64,000 bases of DNA from CAZDIO01 sp964505555 (GTDB taxonomy: Bacteria > Bdellovibrionota_C > UBA2361 > SZUA-149 > CAZDIO01), in NCBI GenBank assembly GCA_964505555.1, contig CAZDIO010000134.1, positions 28,764 to 92,763 on the forward strand, written 5' to 3'. Made by a program: the position numbers and the translations under genes. Shown here piece after piece: positions 8,940 to 18,076 of the stretch. Position 1 is the first letter of the stretch; every line of letters begins with the position of its first letter. The notes beneath the pieces are model-generated. The model was not told where the DNA came from. It saw nothing but the letters and a program-made list of their open reading frames with translations, and did not search any database.

Positions 8940-10313
8940 ATGAACGGATCAGAGCGAGCTAATATTTTAGTTGTTGATGATGAGAAGCAGATGCTTCTTG
9001 CGCTAGAGGCCGTGCTTGCTCGCTTAGGGCATAGTGTCTTGAAATGTTCAAACGGTGAAGAAGCTTTACAAGCTCTTCATGGATCTTCGTTTGATTTGGT
9101 GATTTCAGATATGAAGATGCCAGAGATGGGAGGGGATCAACTGCTCGCTCAGATTCGAAAAGAATATCCAAAACTTCCGGTGGTGATGATTACTGCTTAT
9201 GGAACAATTGCTCAGGCGGTTGAGGCGATGAAAAATGGAGCGTTTGATTTCATTACAAAGCCGTTTTCTGCTGAAGATCTTGAACAGATCGTTAATCGTA
9301 TTGTGAAGCCAGCGCGCATTCCAACGGTATCAAAATCAACCAAAAATGATACTAAGGATTCTCGAGCCATTATTACTCGGGACCCAGAATTTAAACGTGT
9401 TCTTGAGATTGCGAGTGCTGTTGCTCAAAGCTCAGCGAGTGTGTTGATTCAAGGTGAGTCTGGAACTGGAAAGGAGCTCATTGCTCGATTGATTCATAGT
9501 AGTAGCAACCGAAGCTCAGCTCCTTTTGTGGCTGTTAATTGCGCGGCCCTCCCAGGGAATCTTCTTGAGAGCGAGTTGTTTGGTCATGAGAAAGGCGCTT
9601 TTACAGGAGCGATTGAGAAGAAGCAGGGAAAGTTTGAGCTTGCACAGGGTGGAACACTTCTTTTAGATGAAATATCAGAGATGGAAGAAGTTCTGCAAGC
9701 AAAGCTACTTCGGGTGTTGCAGGAACGAGAAGTTGATCGCGTTGGGGGGACAAAACCAATCCCGATCGATGTGCGAGTTGTTGCTACAACAAACCGTGAA
9801 ATCAGAAAAGAAGTACAGCAGGGGAACTTTCGAGAAGATCTCTACTATCGTCTTAACGTGATTCCACTTTTTGTTCCACCGCTTCGAGATCGCTCTGGAG
9901 ATGTGCGCTTGCTTCTTGAGCACTTCATTCGAAAGTATTCAAATGGTGAAAAAAATCTTAGTGAAGAGGCGTTCAAAGAACTTGAAGTCTACCCTTGGCC
10001 GGGCAATGTGCGCGAACTTCAAAATGCATGTGAACGAGCAGTGCTCCTCTCTCCTCAGGAGAGCAAGATCTTGAGTGCGGAAAATTTCATGTTGGGTGTT
10101 ACAGAATCCCCGGTCAGAGAGGGGAACAATGATCTGCGGCTGATTCCAGGACTGAGTGTTTGGGAGGCAGAAAAAAGACTTATTTTTGAAACGTTGCGTT
10201 CAACTGGAAATAACCGAACGAAAGCGGCAGAGCTCCTTGGTATTAGTATTCGTACACTTCGAAATAAACTCCATGAATATGGAGATAAAAGTGAGCAGAT
10301 TGCTGACGAATAG
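8940..10313 (+). CDS. flrC: Sigma-54-dependent response regulator, FlrC/FleR type
   Basis: The product has 457 residues. The receiver domain (1-125) has acidic pocket DD13-14, phospho-acceptor D57 (VISDMKMP), T84 (VMITAYG) and K107 (FITKPF). An AAA+ sigma-54 domain follows with Walker A GESGTGKE, GAFTGA and Walker B LLLDE, and a C-terminal Fis helix-turn-helix ends the protein (NRTKAAELLGISIRTLRNKL). It forms a two-component pair with the preceding kinase and is followed by the flgB operon, which has a -24/-12 promoter. It therefore probably activates mid-stage flagellar genes. The start ATG is preceded by AGAGGAAACAT. Confidence 0.93.
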   Translation: MNGSERANILVVDDEKQMLLALEAVLARLGHSVLKCSNGEEALQALHGSSFDLVISDMKMPEMGGDQLLAQIRKEYPKLPVVMITAYGTIAQAVEAMKNGAFDFITKPFSAEDLEQIVNRIVKPARIPTVSKSTKNDTKDSRAIITRDPEFKRVLEIASAVAQSSASVLIQGESGTGKELIARLIHSSSNRSSAPFVAVNCAALPGNLLESELFGHEKGAFTGAIEKKQGKFELAQGGTLLLDEISEMEEVLQAKLLRVLQEREVDRVGGTKPIPIDVRVVATTNREIRKEVQQGNFREDLYYRLNVIPLFVPPLRDRSGDVRLLLEHFIRKYSNGEKNLSEEAFKELEVYPWPGNVRELQNACERAVLLSPQESKILSAENFMLGVTESPVREGNNDLRLIPGLSVWEAEKRLIFETLRSTGNNRTKAAELLGISIRTLRNKLHEYGDKSEQIADE

Positions 10314-10329
10314 AGGGTGACCAAGCTTT

Positions 10330-10346
10330 GACACTCACTGAGTGTC
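10330..10346 (+). terminator. Short perfect palindrome after the regulator gene
   Basis: GACACTCA and TGAGTGTC flank a single C, 16 bases after the stop of the response regulator, and are followed by CTTTGG. It may act as a weak terminator or as a dyad binding site. The T-run is poor, so a terminator role is uncertain. Confidence 0.35.
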
Positions 10347-10427
10347 CTTTGGCGGAACTGAGCAATATTTGAATGAACGAAGAAGTAGATTTTTAAGTAT
10401 TACGAATGGTTAGGTTGTCAAGCAGGA

Positions 10428-10445
10428 CAGGTACGGAAATTGCGA
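10428..10445 (+). promoter_or_regulatory. Sigma-54 (-24/-12) promoter of the flgB operon
   Basis: The sequence ACAGGTACGGAAATTGCG has GG at 10430-10431 and GC at 10442-10443, exactly 10 bases apart. It also matches the consensus at the ACGG and TTGC positions. It lies about 100 bases upstream of flgB, directly after two sigma-54 activator genes. Enhancer sites cannot be defined from sequence alone. Confidence 0.65.
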
Positions 10446-10543
10446 TGAGTAAGTACGGGTTGAAGTGGAAAAGTTGACAATGGGCACACGAAGCAATCTT
10501 TGCTGTCAATATTTTTACGCAGATCGTTGAAGGAGTATAGACT

Positions 10544-10942
10544 ATGGAACTTTTTGACAAGACTTTTAATGTGTTAGAAAAATCGCTGGATCTGAGAACC
10601 AAGCGACACTCTCTGCTTTCAAGTAATATTGCTAACAGTGAAACTCCTAACTTTCAAGCAAGGGAGTTAGACTTTGCTGGCGAACTCCAGAAGGCGCTTA
10701 ACGAACAAACAAGTCCGCTCGAGGTAACCAACCAAGGACATCTCGATCTCTCTGCTTCAAGTGCTTCACATATTGTTATTGATAACAGTGGAGCGATGGG
10801 AGCAGATGGAAACAACGTCGATCTTGATTTAGCCATGGGAAAACTTTCAAGTAACGCAAGAGCCTATACAGAAACAGTGTCCTATCTCAATACGAAGCTA
10901 AGGTTTTTAAGAGAAGCAATTAGAAGCGCTTCAGGAGTATAA
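10544..10942 (+). CDS. flgB: Flagellar basal-body rod protein FlgB
   Basis: The product has 132 residues, the usual FlgB length. It begins with the rod-protein N-terminal helix (SLLSSNIANSETPNF), characteristic of the flagellar axial family, and ends with the C-terminal helix around YTETVSYLNTKLRFLREAI. FlgB is the proximal rod subunit that connects to the MS ring and export gate in the periplasm. The start has AAGGAG 9 bases upstream. It is the first gene of the sigma-54-driven operon and is followed after 2 bases by flgC. Confidence 0.95.
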   Translation: MELFDKTFNVLEKSLDLRTKRHSLLSSNIANSETPNFQARELDFAGELQKALNEQTSPLEVTNQGHLDLSASSASHIVIDNSGAMGADGNNVDLDLAMGKLSSNARAYTETVSYLNTKLRFLREAIRSASGV

Positions 10943-10944
10943 AC

Positions 10945-11385
10945 ATGTTCGGAACAATATTTGATATCGCTGCCAGTGCAATGAGTGCAAATCGCCTTCG
11001 TATTAATACGGTGGCAAGTAATATTGCGAACGCAGAAACCACGAAAACAGAGGAAGGCGGGCCCTATAAACGCCGAGATGTGGTGTTTGCGGCGACAGAT
11101 CTTAACCTCCCAGAAGGTTTCGACTCAGCGCTTAATAAGGCGAGCTTGAAGGGAGTAAAGGTGGCCGCCGTAGTCGCTGACGATAAAGAGCCAAGAAAAG
11201 TATACGATCCTGGGCATCCTGATGCGGATCCAAAAACAGGTAATGTGGAGATGCCTAATGTAAATCCGGTGAGTGAAATGGTTAACCTGCTTACGGCAAG
11301 TGCTGCGTATAAAGCAGCGGCACAGGTGGTGAGTGTTACTAAAGAGATGGGCCAGGCGCTTCGCCAACTGAGTCAGCGATTATAA
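10945..11385 (+). CDS. flgC: Flagellar basal-body rod protein FlgC
   Basis: The product has 146 residues. Its N-terminal rod signature ASAMSANRLRINTVASNIAN and the following NAETTKTEEGGPYKRRDVVF are typical of FlgC. The C-terminal segment NPVSEMVNLLTASAAYKAA is the conserved axial-protein coiled-coil region. FlgC forms the proximal rod with FlgB, FlgF and FliE. It has a GGAG ribosome-binding site overlapping the end of flgB and is followed by fliE. Confidence 0.96.
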   Translation: MFGTIFDIAASAMSANRLRINTVASNIANAETTKTEEGGPYKRRDVVFAATDLNLPEGFDSALNKASLKGVKVAAVVADDKEPRKVYDPGHPDADPKTGNVEMPNVNPVSEMVNLLTASAAYKAAAQVVSVTKEMGQALRQLSQRL

Positions 11386-11408
11386 GGTAGTCTAGGAAGG
11401 AGAAGAAG

Positions 11409-11747
11409 ATGAAAATTGATCCGATCTCAATGTCTGAGCAGATGCGTATGATACGTGGGGTGGAAGGCGTTACGCCCAAAAGCGATATTCATATCGGTGA
11501 GGGGGTAAACGAAAGTGATGGCAAGAAAAGTTTTCTTGATTTCCTAGAAAAAAGTGTGTCTGAAGTCAATACTCTTGGAAACGAATCTGAAAAATCAATG
11601 CAACGAGCTATCCTTAAGGAGGAGCCGTTTCCGCACACCACGGTCATAGCGTTACAGAAAGCAGATCTTTCCTTTCAACTTTTGCTTTCAGTTCAGCGAA
11701 AAATTGTTGAAGCATATCGAGAGGTATTACGAACACCAATCGGATAA
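11409..11747 (+). CDS. fliE: Flagellar hook-basal body complex protein FliE
   Basis: The product has 112 residues, the normal FliE size. The C-terminal half (LQKADLSFQLLLSVQRKIVEAYREVLRTPIG) is the conserved FliE domain, which joins the MS ring to the rod; the N-terminal ~40 residues are variable. It is preceded by a strong GGAAGGAG site and sits in the usual flgB-flgC-fliE-fliF order. Confidence 0.94.
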   Translation: MKIDPISMSEQMRMIRGVEGVTPKSDIHIGEGVNESDGKKSFLDFLEKSVSEVNTLGNESEKSMQRAILKEEPFPHTTVIALQKADLSFQLLLSVQRKIVEAYREVLRTPIG

Positions 11748-11810
11748 GCAAAAAAGGTTATTACAGATATCGTTAAGGCAGGTAAGGGTTTTATAGGTTA
11801 GGGGACGGTT

Positions 11811-13466
11811 ATGAATTTTGATATCGGTGCTGTTTTTACGCAGATTATCTCTGCCTATGCACGATTACCACTCGCTCAAAAGATCGCCATACCGGTGCTC
11901 TTTGCGGGAAGCCTCGGAGTTATCGTGTTTGTGTCGCGCTGGGCAACAAGACCCGATTACGGCCTGCTCTTTTCAAATCTAGAAAGTAATGACGCTGCGA
12001 GTATCACAGAGAAGCTAAAAGCTGATAAGATCGGTTTTCGACTTCGTGATGAGGGAAGAACGATTGAAATTACTCCTGCGGATCGAGTCTATCAAGTTCG
12101 TCTCGATCTGGCTGGTGCCGGATTACCTCAAGGGGGCAGTAACGGTTTTGAGCTTTTTAACGAAAGTCCATTGGGGAGAACAGGTTTTGTTGAAAAAATT
12201 ATGCTCATTCGAGCTCTCCAAGGAGAACTTGAGCGATCCATTCAGTCGATTAGTTCTGTAAGAAGTGTTCGTGTCCACATTACAAGTCCTGAAAAATCGC
12301 ATTTTGTAAAACGTGACGTATTGCCTACGGCCTCCGTGCTTCTCAATGTCAAGGCGGGAGGAGAGCTTACTGCTCCACAAGTTCGGGGGATAGCGCATCT
12401 TGTCGCAAATAGTGTAGAGCGACTTACCCCAGAAAATGTCACAATTATTGATTCTCACGGCAACGTGCTCAACGAGAAACGTAGAGGTGACGATGGGAGC
12501 ATGGACTCAACGCAGGTTGCTTACAAGCAATCTGTTGAGGATGAGTATTCAAGAAGAATTGAAACCATGCTCGGCGAAATCCTCGGTCCAGGTCGAGCCG
12601 TTGCTCGTGTGACACTTGATCTTGATTTTAGTAAGTATGAAAAAGAAGAAGAGGCATTTGACCCGGCAGCTCAGGTAATTCGCAGCGAGCGAAGTGTTGT
12701 TGAGGCGGGCGGATTGACAGCTGAAGGTGGTATTCCCGGAGTTGTTTCAAACCTCAGTAATGATACAGAACTTCTTACGCCACCAGATAGTAACAAGAAT
12801 TCTAACAGACATAGTGAAACTGTAAAAAATTACGAAGTCTCTCGAGCCGTAAGTAAAACAGTCTCAGCGCCGGGCGCACTTCGAAAGCTCTCTGCGGCTG
12901 TTCTTGTGGATGGGCAGTACGAAATCATTCCTGGTGATGCAACAAAAGGTGAGCCAGGAACGAAGCAATATAAACCACTCTCTGCGGAGATGTTGCGAAA
13001 GATCGAAAACCTCGTCAAACAAGCAGTTGGATATGATGGAAGTCGGGGAGATAATGTATCGATTGAAAATATTCGCTTTCTTGAGCCAGAGGAATCGGTT
13101 GGGGAAGCACTGAAGCAAGCTGATTCTCAAAACTTTCTCTTTAGAGTGGTAGAAGGCTGGGTATTTCCAGCGTTCTTTTGGCTCCTCTTCTTGTTGTTTA
13201 TTGTGCGGCCTTTAGTGAAGTTTCTTGTCAATCCGACTGATGCTGAGGTGGATCTCAGTCGTCTTCTTCCTGAGGGGATTCAAGATCTCGAAGCAGAACT
13301 TGAGGCAGAACGATCAAAGCTTTCAACCCGTGCTGAAGATCAAGCACCGGAGGTGAACATTGAAGAGCTTGAAGAACTCATCGCTGAAAATTCTCGTATC
13401 GTAAAAGAAAATCCACAACAGGCAGCATTGTTAATTCGTTATTGGCTCAATGAAGGAAAGGCATAA
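11811..13466 (+). CDS. fliF: Flagellar MS-ring protein FliF
   Basis: The product has 551 residues. It has transmembrane segments at about 25-45 and 450-470. Between them is the periplasmic YscJ/FliF domain (DYGLLFSNLESNDAASITEKL) and the FliF C-terminal periplasmic domain with its variable loop. The cytoplasmic tail ends in ENPQQAALLIRYWLNEGKA, the segment that binds FliG. FliF forms the membrane ring on which the export gate and rotor assemble. The start has AGGGGA about 7 bases upstream. It is followed by fliG after 12 bases. Confidence 0.96.
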   Translation: MNFDIGAVFTQIISAYARLPLAQKIAIPVLFAGSLGVIVFVSRWATRPDYGLLFSNLESNDAASITEKLKADKIGFRLRDEGRTIEITPADRVYQVRLDLAGAGLPQGGSNGFELFNESPLGRTGFVEKIMLIRALQGELERSIQSISSVRSVRVHITSPEKSHFVKRDVLPTASVLLNVKAGGELTAPQVRGIAHLVANSVERLTPENVTIIDSHGNVLNEKRRGDDGSMDSTQVAYKQSVEDEYSRRIETMLGEILGPGRAVARVTLDLDFSKYEKEEEAFDPAAQVIRSERSVVEAGGLTAEGGIPGVVSNLSNDTELLTPPDSNKNSNRHSETVKNYEVSRAVSKTVSAPGALRKLSAAVLVDGQYEIIPGDATKGEPGTKQYKPLSAEMLRKIENLVKQAVGYDGSRGDNVSIENIRFLEPEESVGEALKQADSQNFLFRVVEGWVFPAFFWLLFLLFIVRPLVKFLVNPTDAEVDLSRLLPEGIQDLEAELEAERSKLSTRAEDQAPEVNIEELEELIAENSRIVKENPQQAALLIRYWLNEGKA

Positions 13467-13478
13467 GAGCTGGCGCTT

Positions 13479-14480
13479 ATGGCAAATGAACTATCAAATT
13501 TAGAAAAAGCAGCCTTGGTACTCGTAAGTCTTGGCAAAGATCAAGCTGCTGATGTCATGAAGTTTCTTACCGAAACTGAGGTGAAGAAACTTAGTCGAAC
13601 ATTTCTCAATGTCAGTGAAGTAGATCGCGATAGCCAGCGTGTTGTCGTTGGTGAGTTTCATCGTATGCTTCATGCGGCTGAGCGACTCGTTGTAGATGGC
13701 AGAGAGTTTGCAAAAGATGTTATCTCCAGTGCCTTTGGTGCTGAAGCAGGAGATAGTCTCCTTGAGTATATTACTGGGGGAAAGAAAGAACCGTTGAGCC
13801 TGCTCCTTGGTGATATTCCTCAAAACACTTTAGATAATTTTATGACGGCTGAACATCCCCAGACCATTGCATTTCTGCTCACCAACATGGCTCCAGAGGT
13901 AGCTGCACAAGCAATTGCAAAAATGCCCGAAGAAACTCAAACCGAGGTGCTGGTACGAATTTCGCAGCTCAATAACGTTAAGACTGAAGTTATTGATGAA
14001 GTGCGAGAAGTGCTTCGCACACAGTTACGAGGAGTAAGCATGCGCCAGGAAGAAGCGCTTGGAGGACCGAAAGCCGCAGCAAATATCCTGAACTTCGTTG
14101 ATCGTACGAATGAGGAGCGAATTATTACAGAAGTTGAGGAGATGTTTCCAGAGTTGGCCGAAGAGATTCGTAATTTAATGTTTACCTTTGAAGATCTCAG
14201 GAAACTTGATGATCGTGGAATTCAAGCGATTATGAAAGAAGTACCTCGAGATCAACTTGTTATAGCATTAAAGACAGCAAGTCCGGAACTTCGAGAATTG
14301 CTCTTTAAAAATATCTCACAACGTGCTGCGCAAATGCTTCAAGAGGATTTAGAAACGCTTGGCCCTACAAAGTTAAAGGATGTAGAGAAAGCGCAGCAGG
14401 GTATTGTGGATGTTGTGCGCAGACTTGAAGCTGAAGGAAAAGTTGTTCTTGGCGGCGGAGCAGAGGATGTCATGGTGTAG
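13479..14480 (+). CDS. fliG: Flagellar motor switch protein FliG
   Basis: The product has 333 residues. It has the three FliG domains in order: the N-terminal FliF-binding region, the middle domain with the FliM-binding EHPQ motif (AEHPQTIAFLLTNM, about residues 124-137), and the C-terminal torque domain with charged residues (DDRGIQAIMKEVPRDQL). The GGPKAAANILN linker is also typical. It forms the rotor ring under FliF and interacts with MotA. Its last codons are close to the start of fliH. Confidence 0.97.
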   Translation: MANELSNLEKAALVLVSLGKDQAADVMKFLTETEVKKLSRTFLNVSEVDRDSQRVVVGEFHRMLHAAERLVVDGREFAKDVISSAFGAEAGDSLLEYITGGKKEPLSLLLGDIPQNTLDNFMTAEHPQTIAFLLTNMAPEVAAQAIAKMPEETQTEVLVRISQLNNVKTEVIDEVREVLRTQLRGVSMRQEEALGGPKAAANILNFVDRTNEERIITEVEEMFPELAEEIRNLMFTFEDLRKLDDRGIQAIMKEVPRDQLVIALKTASPELRELLFKNISQRAAQMLQEDLETLGPTKLKDVEKAQQGIVDVVRRLEAEGKVVLGGGAEDVMV

Positions 14481-14484
14481 CACT

Positions 14485-15297
14485 ATGTTAGAAACGAGTA
14501 GCTCAGTAAGTCAGCAAGATGAAGTTCCAGAAGGAATCGTCTCGCAGCGTGATTATAAACCCACACCTTTCCAGAGTGCGCGCTGGGAAGTCGTGGGGGA
14601 GCGAATGAGTGAGGATAAAAAACATTTTGCGCCAATGAATTTTGAGATCCTTAAAGCTGAAGAGTATGCCGTTGATCCGATGTTTGCGATGTTTGATGAA
14701 GCAGAGAGTGCCTCCAGTGGGTACGGTTGGGGGGAGTCGGAAGGAGTTCTTAGTGGATTAAGCGATGCGTTGTCTCCTGAGCAGCGCGCACAAGAGCTTG
14801 CTGCGAAGTTTGAAGAAGGACAAGCCCTTGGTTACCAGAAAGGCTTAGAAGAGGCAGAACGGCTTGCTGCAGAGAAGAAGAAAGAACTTGAAGGGCAGCT
14901 CAGTAAATTGTTTTCTGAAGTTGAAGAAAAAGTGAATGCTTCTTTATTGCAAATGGAACAAGAGGCGCTAAAATTTTCTCTGAATATTGCGAAGAAAATA
15001 TTAGAGACAACTGCTGAGATTAAACCAGATTACATTATCGACGTTATCCGGCAGGGACTTCATTCTATTGGAGCAGCAAAACCTCTTCGTATTCGTGTGG
15101 CGGAGCAAGATTTTGAGTTTCTTGAGGTCATTGGACTCCCTCCGGAGCTTTCTAAAGAGGAGTTAGGAGTGCAGTACGTTGCAGATCCATCGATAAAATC
15201 AGGATGCATTATTGAGACTGATTTTGGAGAGATCGATCTTCAACTTGAAGAGATGTGGGAGAAGATAAAATCGCAACTCTATGAGACGGTTCGTTAA
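14485..15297 (+). CDS. fliH: Flagellar assembly protein FliH
   Basis: The product has 270 residues when started at ATG 14485. The frame is open further upstream inside fliG, but translation from there would overlap fliG by 77 bases. ATG 14605 (preceded by GTGGGGGAGCG) is a credible alternative giving 230 residues. The middle is a charged coiled coil (about residues 105-160), and the C-terminal half has the FliH/HrpE family pattern (EALKFSLNIAKKILETTAEI). FliH dimers bind and restrain the export ATPase FliI. The stop overlaps the fliI start by one base, as TAATG. Confidence 0.85.
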   Translation: MLETSSSVSQQDEVPEGIVSQRDYKPTPFQSARWEVVGERMSEDKKHFAPMNFEILKAEEYAVDPMFAMFDEAESASSGYGWGESEGVLSGLSDALSPEQRAQELAAKFEEGQALGYQKGLEEAERLAAEKKKELEGQLSKLFSEVEEKVNASLLQMEQEALKFSLNIAKKILETTAEIKPDYIIDVIRQGLHSIGAAKPLRIRVAEQDFEFLEVIGLPPELSKEELGVQYVADPSIKSGCIIETDFGEIDLQLEEMWEKIKSQLYETVR

Positions 15298-16631
15298 TGG
15301 GCTTTTGGTGCAACGCAAATTCAATCCTTGAACGATCAAAACCGGTCGCCTCACGAGGTATGGTGACGGAAGTTCGAGGGCTCATTATCGAAGGGAATGG
15401 TCCGGCAGTCGGATTAGGGACGATGTGTAGTATTTTACAGGGCGACCATGAAATTGCAGCACAGGTGGTGGGATTTAGAAAGGATCGCTTGCTTTTGATG
15501 CCTTACGGAGAGCTCCATGGAATTGCTCCCGGGGCAACGATTGTTGCTCACGGAGATAATGCAACCGTACTTGTTGGAAGTGAGCTCCTTGGTCGGGTGT
15601 TTACTCCACTTGGGGACCCCCTTGATGATCTTCCTCGGATTTCTACTGGTATCGAAGTTCCGCTCTATTGTAACCCTCCTTCTCCGCTTTCTCGGGATCG
15701 TATTGGTGAACGTTACGATAGCGGCATTAAGGCAGTAAATGGTTTTCTTACTATTGGAAGAGGGCAACGAATTGCAATCATGGCTGGCTCTGGTGTGGGT
15801 AAATCAACATTTCTTGGGATGATCGCCCGGCATGCAAAAAGTTCGGTCAATGTTATTGCACTTGTTGGTGAGCGAGGACGAGAGGTTCGCGATTTTATCG
15901 AGCGCGATCTTGGAGAGGAAGGAATGAAGCGGAGTGTTCTTATTGTTGCAACGAGTGACACGAGTGCCTTAACAAGAGTGCGGTCAGCTTTTGTTGCAAC
16001 GGCAATTGCAGAATATTTTCGAGACCAAGGTGAAGAAGTAACGCTCCTTCTAGATTCAATAACCAGGTTTTGCATGGCTCAACGTGAAATTGGCCTCGCC
16101 GTTGGAGAACCGCCAAGTACCAGTGGATATACACCGTCGGTATTTGCAATGCTTCCAAAATTAATGGAACGCGCGGGAACAAAACGGGGGGCAGGATCGA
16201 TTACCGGTTGGTACACGGTGCTTGTTGAAGGGGATGATATGAATGAACCGATCGCGGACTCGGTTCGTGGTCTTTTAGATGGGCACATCGTGCTTAGTAG
16301 AGATCTTGCGGGAAGGGGTCATTACCCAGCAATCGATATTTTACAGAGTGTTTCTCGAATTATGCCCGATGTAGTTGAAAAAGATCAGTTGCATCTTGCG
16401 ACGGCGGGACGAAGGGTGCTTGCCGATTACAAAGAAGCGGAAGATCTGATAACGATTGGTGCCTATAAACCAGGTCAGAATCCAAAAGTAGATCACGCAG
16501 TAACTCATATTGACAGATTACGAGAGTATTTAGTGCAAACTCCTGAAGAGAAGTTTACATTTGAAGAATCTACAAAACTTCTTGAAGGTGTTTTTGAACG
16601 AGAGGTTGAAAAGGTTACAGTTCGTGCGTAA
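15297..16631 (+). CDS. fliI: Flagellum-specific export ATPase FliI
   Basis: The product has 444 residues, the normal FliI length. It has a rotary ATPase beta-barrel N-terminus, Walker A MAGSGVGKST (about residues 161-170), the conserved VGERGREVRDFIE, Walker B LLLDSITRF and the ATPase alpha/beta signature PSTSGYTPSVFAMLPKL. It energises type III export of flagellar substrates at the membrane base, with FliH and FliJ as neighbours and partners. Its start overlaps the fliH stop by one base, suggesting translational coupling. Confidence 0.97.
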   Translation: MGFWCNANSILERSKPVASRGMVTEVRGLIIEGNGPAVGLGTMCSILQGDHEIAAQVVGFRKDRLLLMPYGELHGIAPGATIVAHGDNATVLVGSELLGRVFTPLGDPLDDLPRISTGIEVPLYCNPPSPLSRDRIGERYDSGIKAVNGFLTIGRGQRIAIMAGSGVGKSTFLGMIARHAKSSVNVIALVGERGREVRDFIERDLGEEGMKRSVLIVATSDTSALTRVRSAFVATAIAEYFRDQGEEVTLLLDSITRFCMAQREIGLAVGEPPSTSGYTPSVFAMLPKLMERAGTKRGAGSITGWYTVLVEGDDMNEPIADSVRGLLDGHIVLSRDLAGRGHYPAIDILQSVSRIMPDVVEKDQLHLATAGRRVLADYKEAEDLITIGAYKPGQNPKVDHAVTHIDRLREYLVQTPEEKFTFEESTKLLEGVFEREVEKVTVRA

Positions 16632-16667
16632 ACGACAAAAACGGTTAATTCATGAGGTGAGATTCCT

Positions 16668-17105
16668 ATGAAGCGTTTTCACTTTCGGTTGCAACGGGTG
16701 CTTGATTTTCGCTCAAGTGTCAAGAAAGAGCAGGGACAGGTGCTTTCAAAAGCTAATGCAACGCTTTTTGAAGAAGAAAAAACGCTTACACATATTTTGA
16801 CGGAACAAGAAGCAGCTCAACCCCCAACAAATAAGGTTATGGCAATGGCAGAACTTTCTCTTCAGGCGAAATATCAGGAGTATTTGCAGGAAGCACTCAT
16901 TGAGCAACGGCTACTTGTTTTAGAGGCCGCTTCTGCAGTTGATGCCGCGCGCGAAGCCTATATTGAAAAAGCTCGGGAGGAAGAGGCGTTAGAGATTCTC
17001 AAAAAGAAACGAAAAGAACGGCATCGTTTGGAAGAATTAAAACGAGAACGAAAGAAGATCGATGAAATTGTTGTGCAGAGACATCGCTTTACAAAAAATA
17101 ATTAA
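16668..17105 (+). CDS. fliJ: Flagellar export protein FliJ
   Basis: The product has 145 residues, almost entirely a long charged alpha-helical coiled coil. It opens with FHFRLQRVLDFRSSVKKEQG, the N-terminal pattern of FliJ, where the LQRVLDFR motif is typical. FliJ inserts into the FliI hexamer like the gamma stalk of F-ATPase and helps couple export to energy. Its position directly after fliI supports the call. The ribosome-binding site GAGGTGAG is 8 bases from the start. Confidence 0.9.
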   Translation: MKRFHFRLQRVLDFRSSVKKEQGQVLSKANATLFEEEKTLTHILTEQEAAQPPTNKVMAMAELSLQAKYQEYLQEALIEQRLLVLEAASAVDAAREAYIEKAREEEALEILKKKRKERHRLEELKRERKKIDEIVVQRHRFTKNN

Positions 17106-17118
17106 GGAGTGAAGGGCA

Positions 17119-18042
17119 ATGCGCGAGGAGCAGGGATTAGAAAACATTAAAAATAAAATGTCTCAGGAGCAGAGAAAGCAAATGGCCGATCTTTTAACAA
17201 AAGAACTCCAAGCGCGACGATCGCAGGCGACGGCCACAAATGCAGCGCCACGAAGTAATGCAAAAAGAGATCTTAGTCGAGAAGATCTGAGCGAGGTTTA
17301 TCGGAATGTAAAAGAAAAGATTTCTAGTAAACATAACGAACCGCCTCGCGCTCGACTCCGGCGTTCTCTTTTGCCCCTGCATCAGAGCTTGCAGTCCGTT
17401 TCTACACGAAATGTGGTGATGGTATTTGCAATTCTGGCCTGTGGAGCGATAAAAATCATGTTTTCTTCTGGGGTGGTAAGTGCCAGCGAGGGAACTTCTG
17501 GGAAAGTTGCCGTTACGGCGATGACTCCTTCGTTGGTAGAGAAGAACGAGGCGACGATGACCACCAATAGCGCTACTGAGAAACATGAAGAAAGTATTCA
17601 TCCAGCTGCTGTTGAACAGGCTCCTGATCGTAGGCTCGTTGGGTGGTCGTTGGCAGAAAAAACATTGCTTACCCAACTTGACTCACGGCGTGTTGAGCTT
17701 GAGCGAAGGAAAACAGCACTGGATGAGAGAGAGGCAGAAATAAAGGCTCTTGAGTCAAATGTTTCTGAACGTCTTGCAGAGTTGAAAAGCTTGACACGAA
17801 AACTTGAAGAGACAAAAAAAGAGAAGGATACTTCGCAGGTTGCTCGACTCGATCAACTGGCAAATGTGTATGGGTCAATGGCGCCAAACGAAGCAGCGCC
17901 GTTAATTGCAAAACTTGATAACGCTGTGGCGCTTTCACTTCTTGAGCGGATGCCGAGCAAACGAATGGGGCAGATTCTTGGACTTATGGATGCGGATCGG
18001 GCGATTGAGTTGACTCGAAGTTTGACGGGTGGGAAGAAATAA
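17119..18042 (+). CDS. MotE-like flagellar motor protein (MgtE N-terminal-like domain)
   Basis: The product has 307 residues. It has a cytoplasmic Ser/Arg-rich N-terminus, one transmembrane segment (about residues 97-116, VVMVFAILACGAIKIMF), a Thr/Glu-rich linker, a coiled coil (about 185-240), and a C-terminal domain with YGSMAPNEAAPLIAKLD and ALSLLERMPSKRMGQILGLMD. That last pair of repeats is the MgtE_N-like pattern found in MotE, the periplasmic chaperone for the stator protein MotC in Sinorhizobium, and in genes that follow fliJ in many bacteria. Whether it serves a stator here is inference; no mot genes are in view. It is the last gene of the operon. Confidence 0.7.
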   Translation: MREEQGLENIKNKMSQEQRKQMADLLTKELQARRSQATATNAAPRSNAKRDLSREDLSEVYRNVKEKISSKHNEPPRARLRRSLLPLHQSLQSVSTRNVVMVFAILACGAIKIMFSSGVVSASEGTSGKVAVTAMTPSLVEKNEATMTTNSATEKHEESIHPAAVEQAPDRRLVGWSLAEKTLLTQLDSRRVELERRKTALDEREAEIKALESNVSERLAELKSLTRKLEETKKEKDTSQVARLDQLANVYGSMAPNEAAPLIAKLDNAVALSLLERMPSKRMGQILGLMDADRAIELTRSLTGGKK

Positions 18043-18076
18043 ATTTAGTGCTGGGAGTTAAGGCGAGAGCCGGGGG

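Noticed and set aside
14404..14484. Upstream start for FliH inside fliG
   Set aside because: It would overlap fliG by 77 bases, and the resulting N-terminus (Cys-rich) is not FliH-like; ATG 14485 or 14605 is better.
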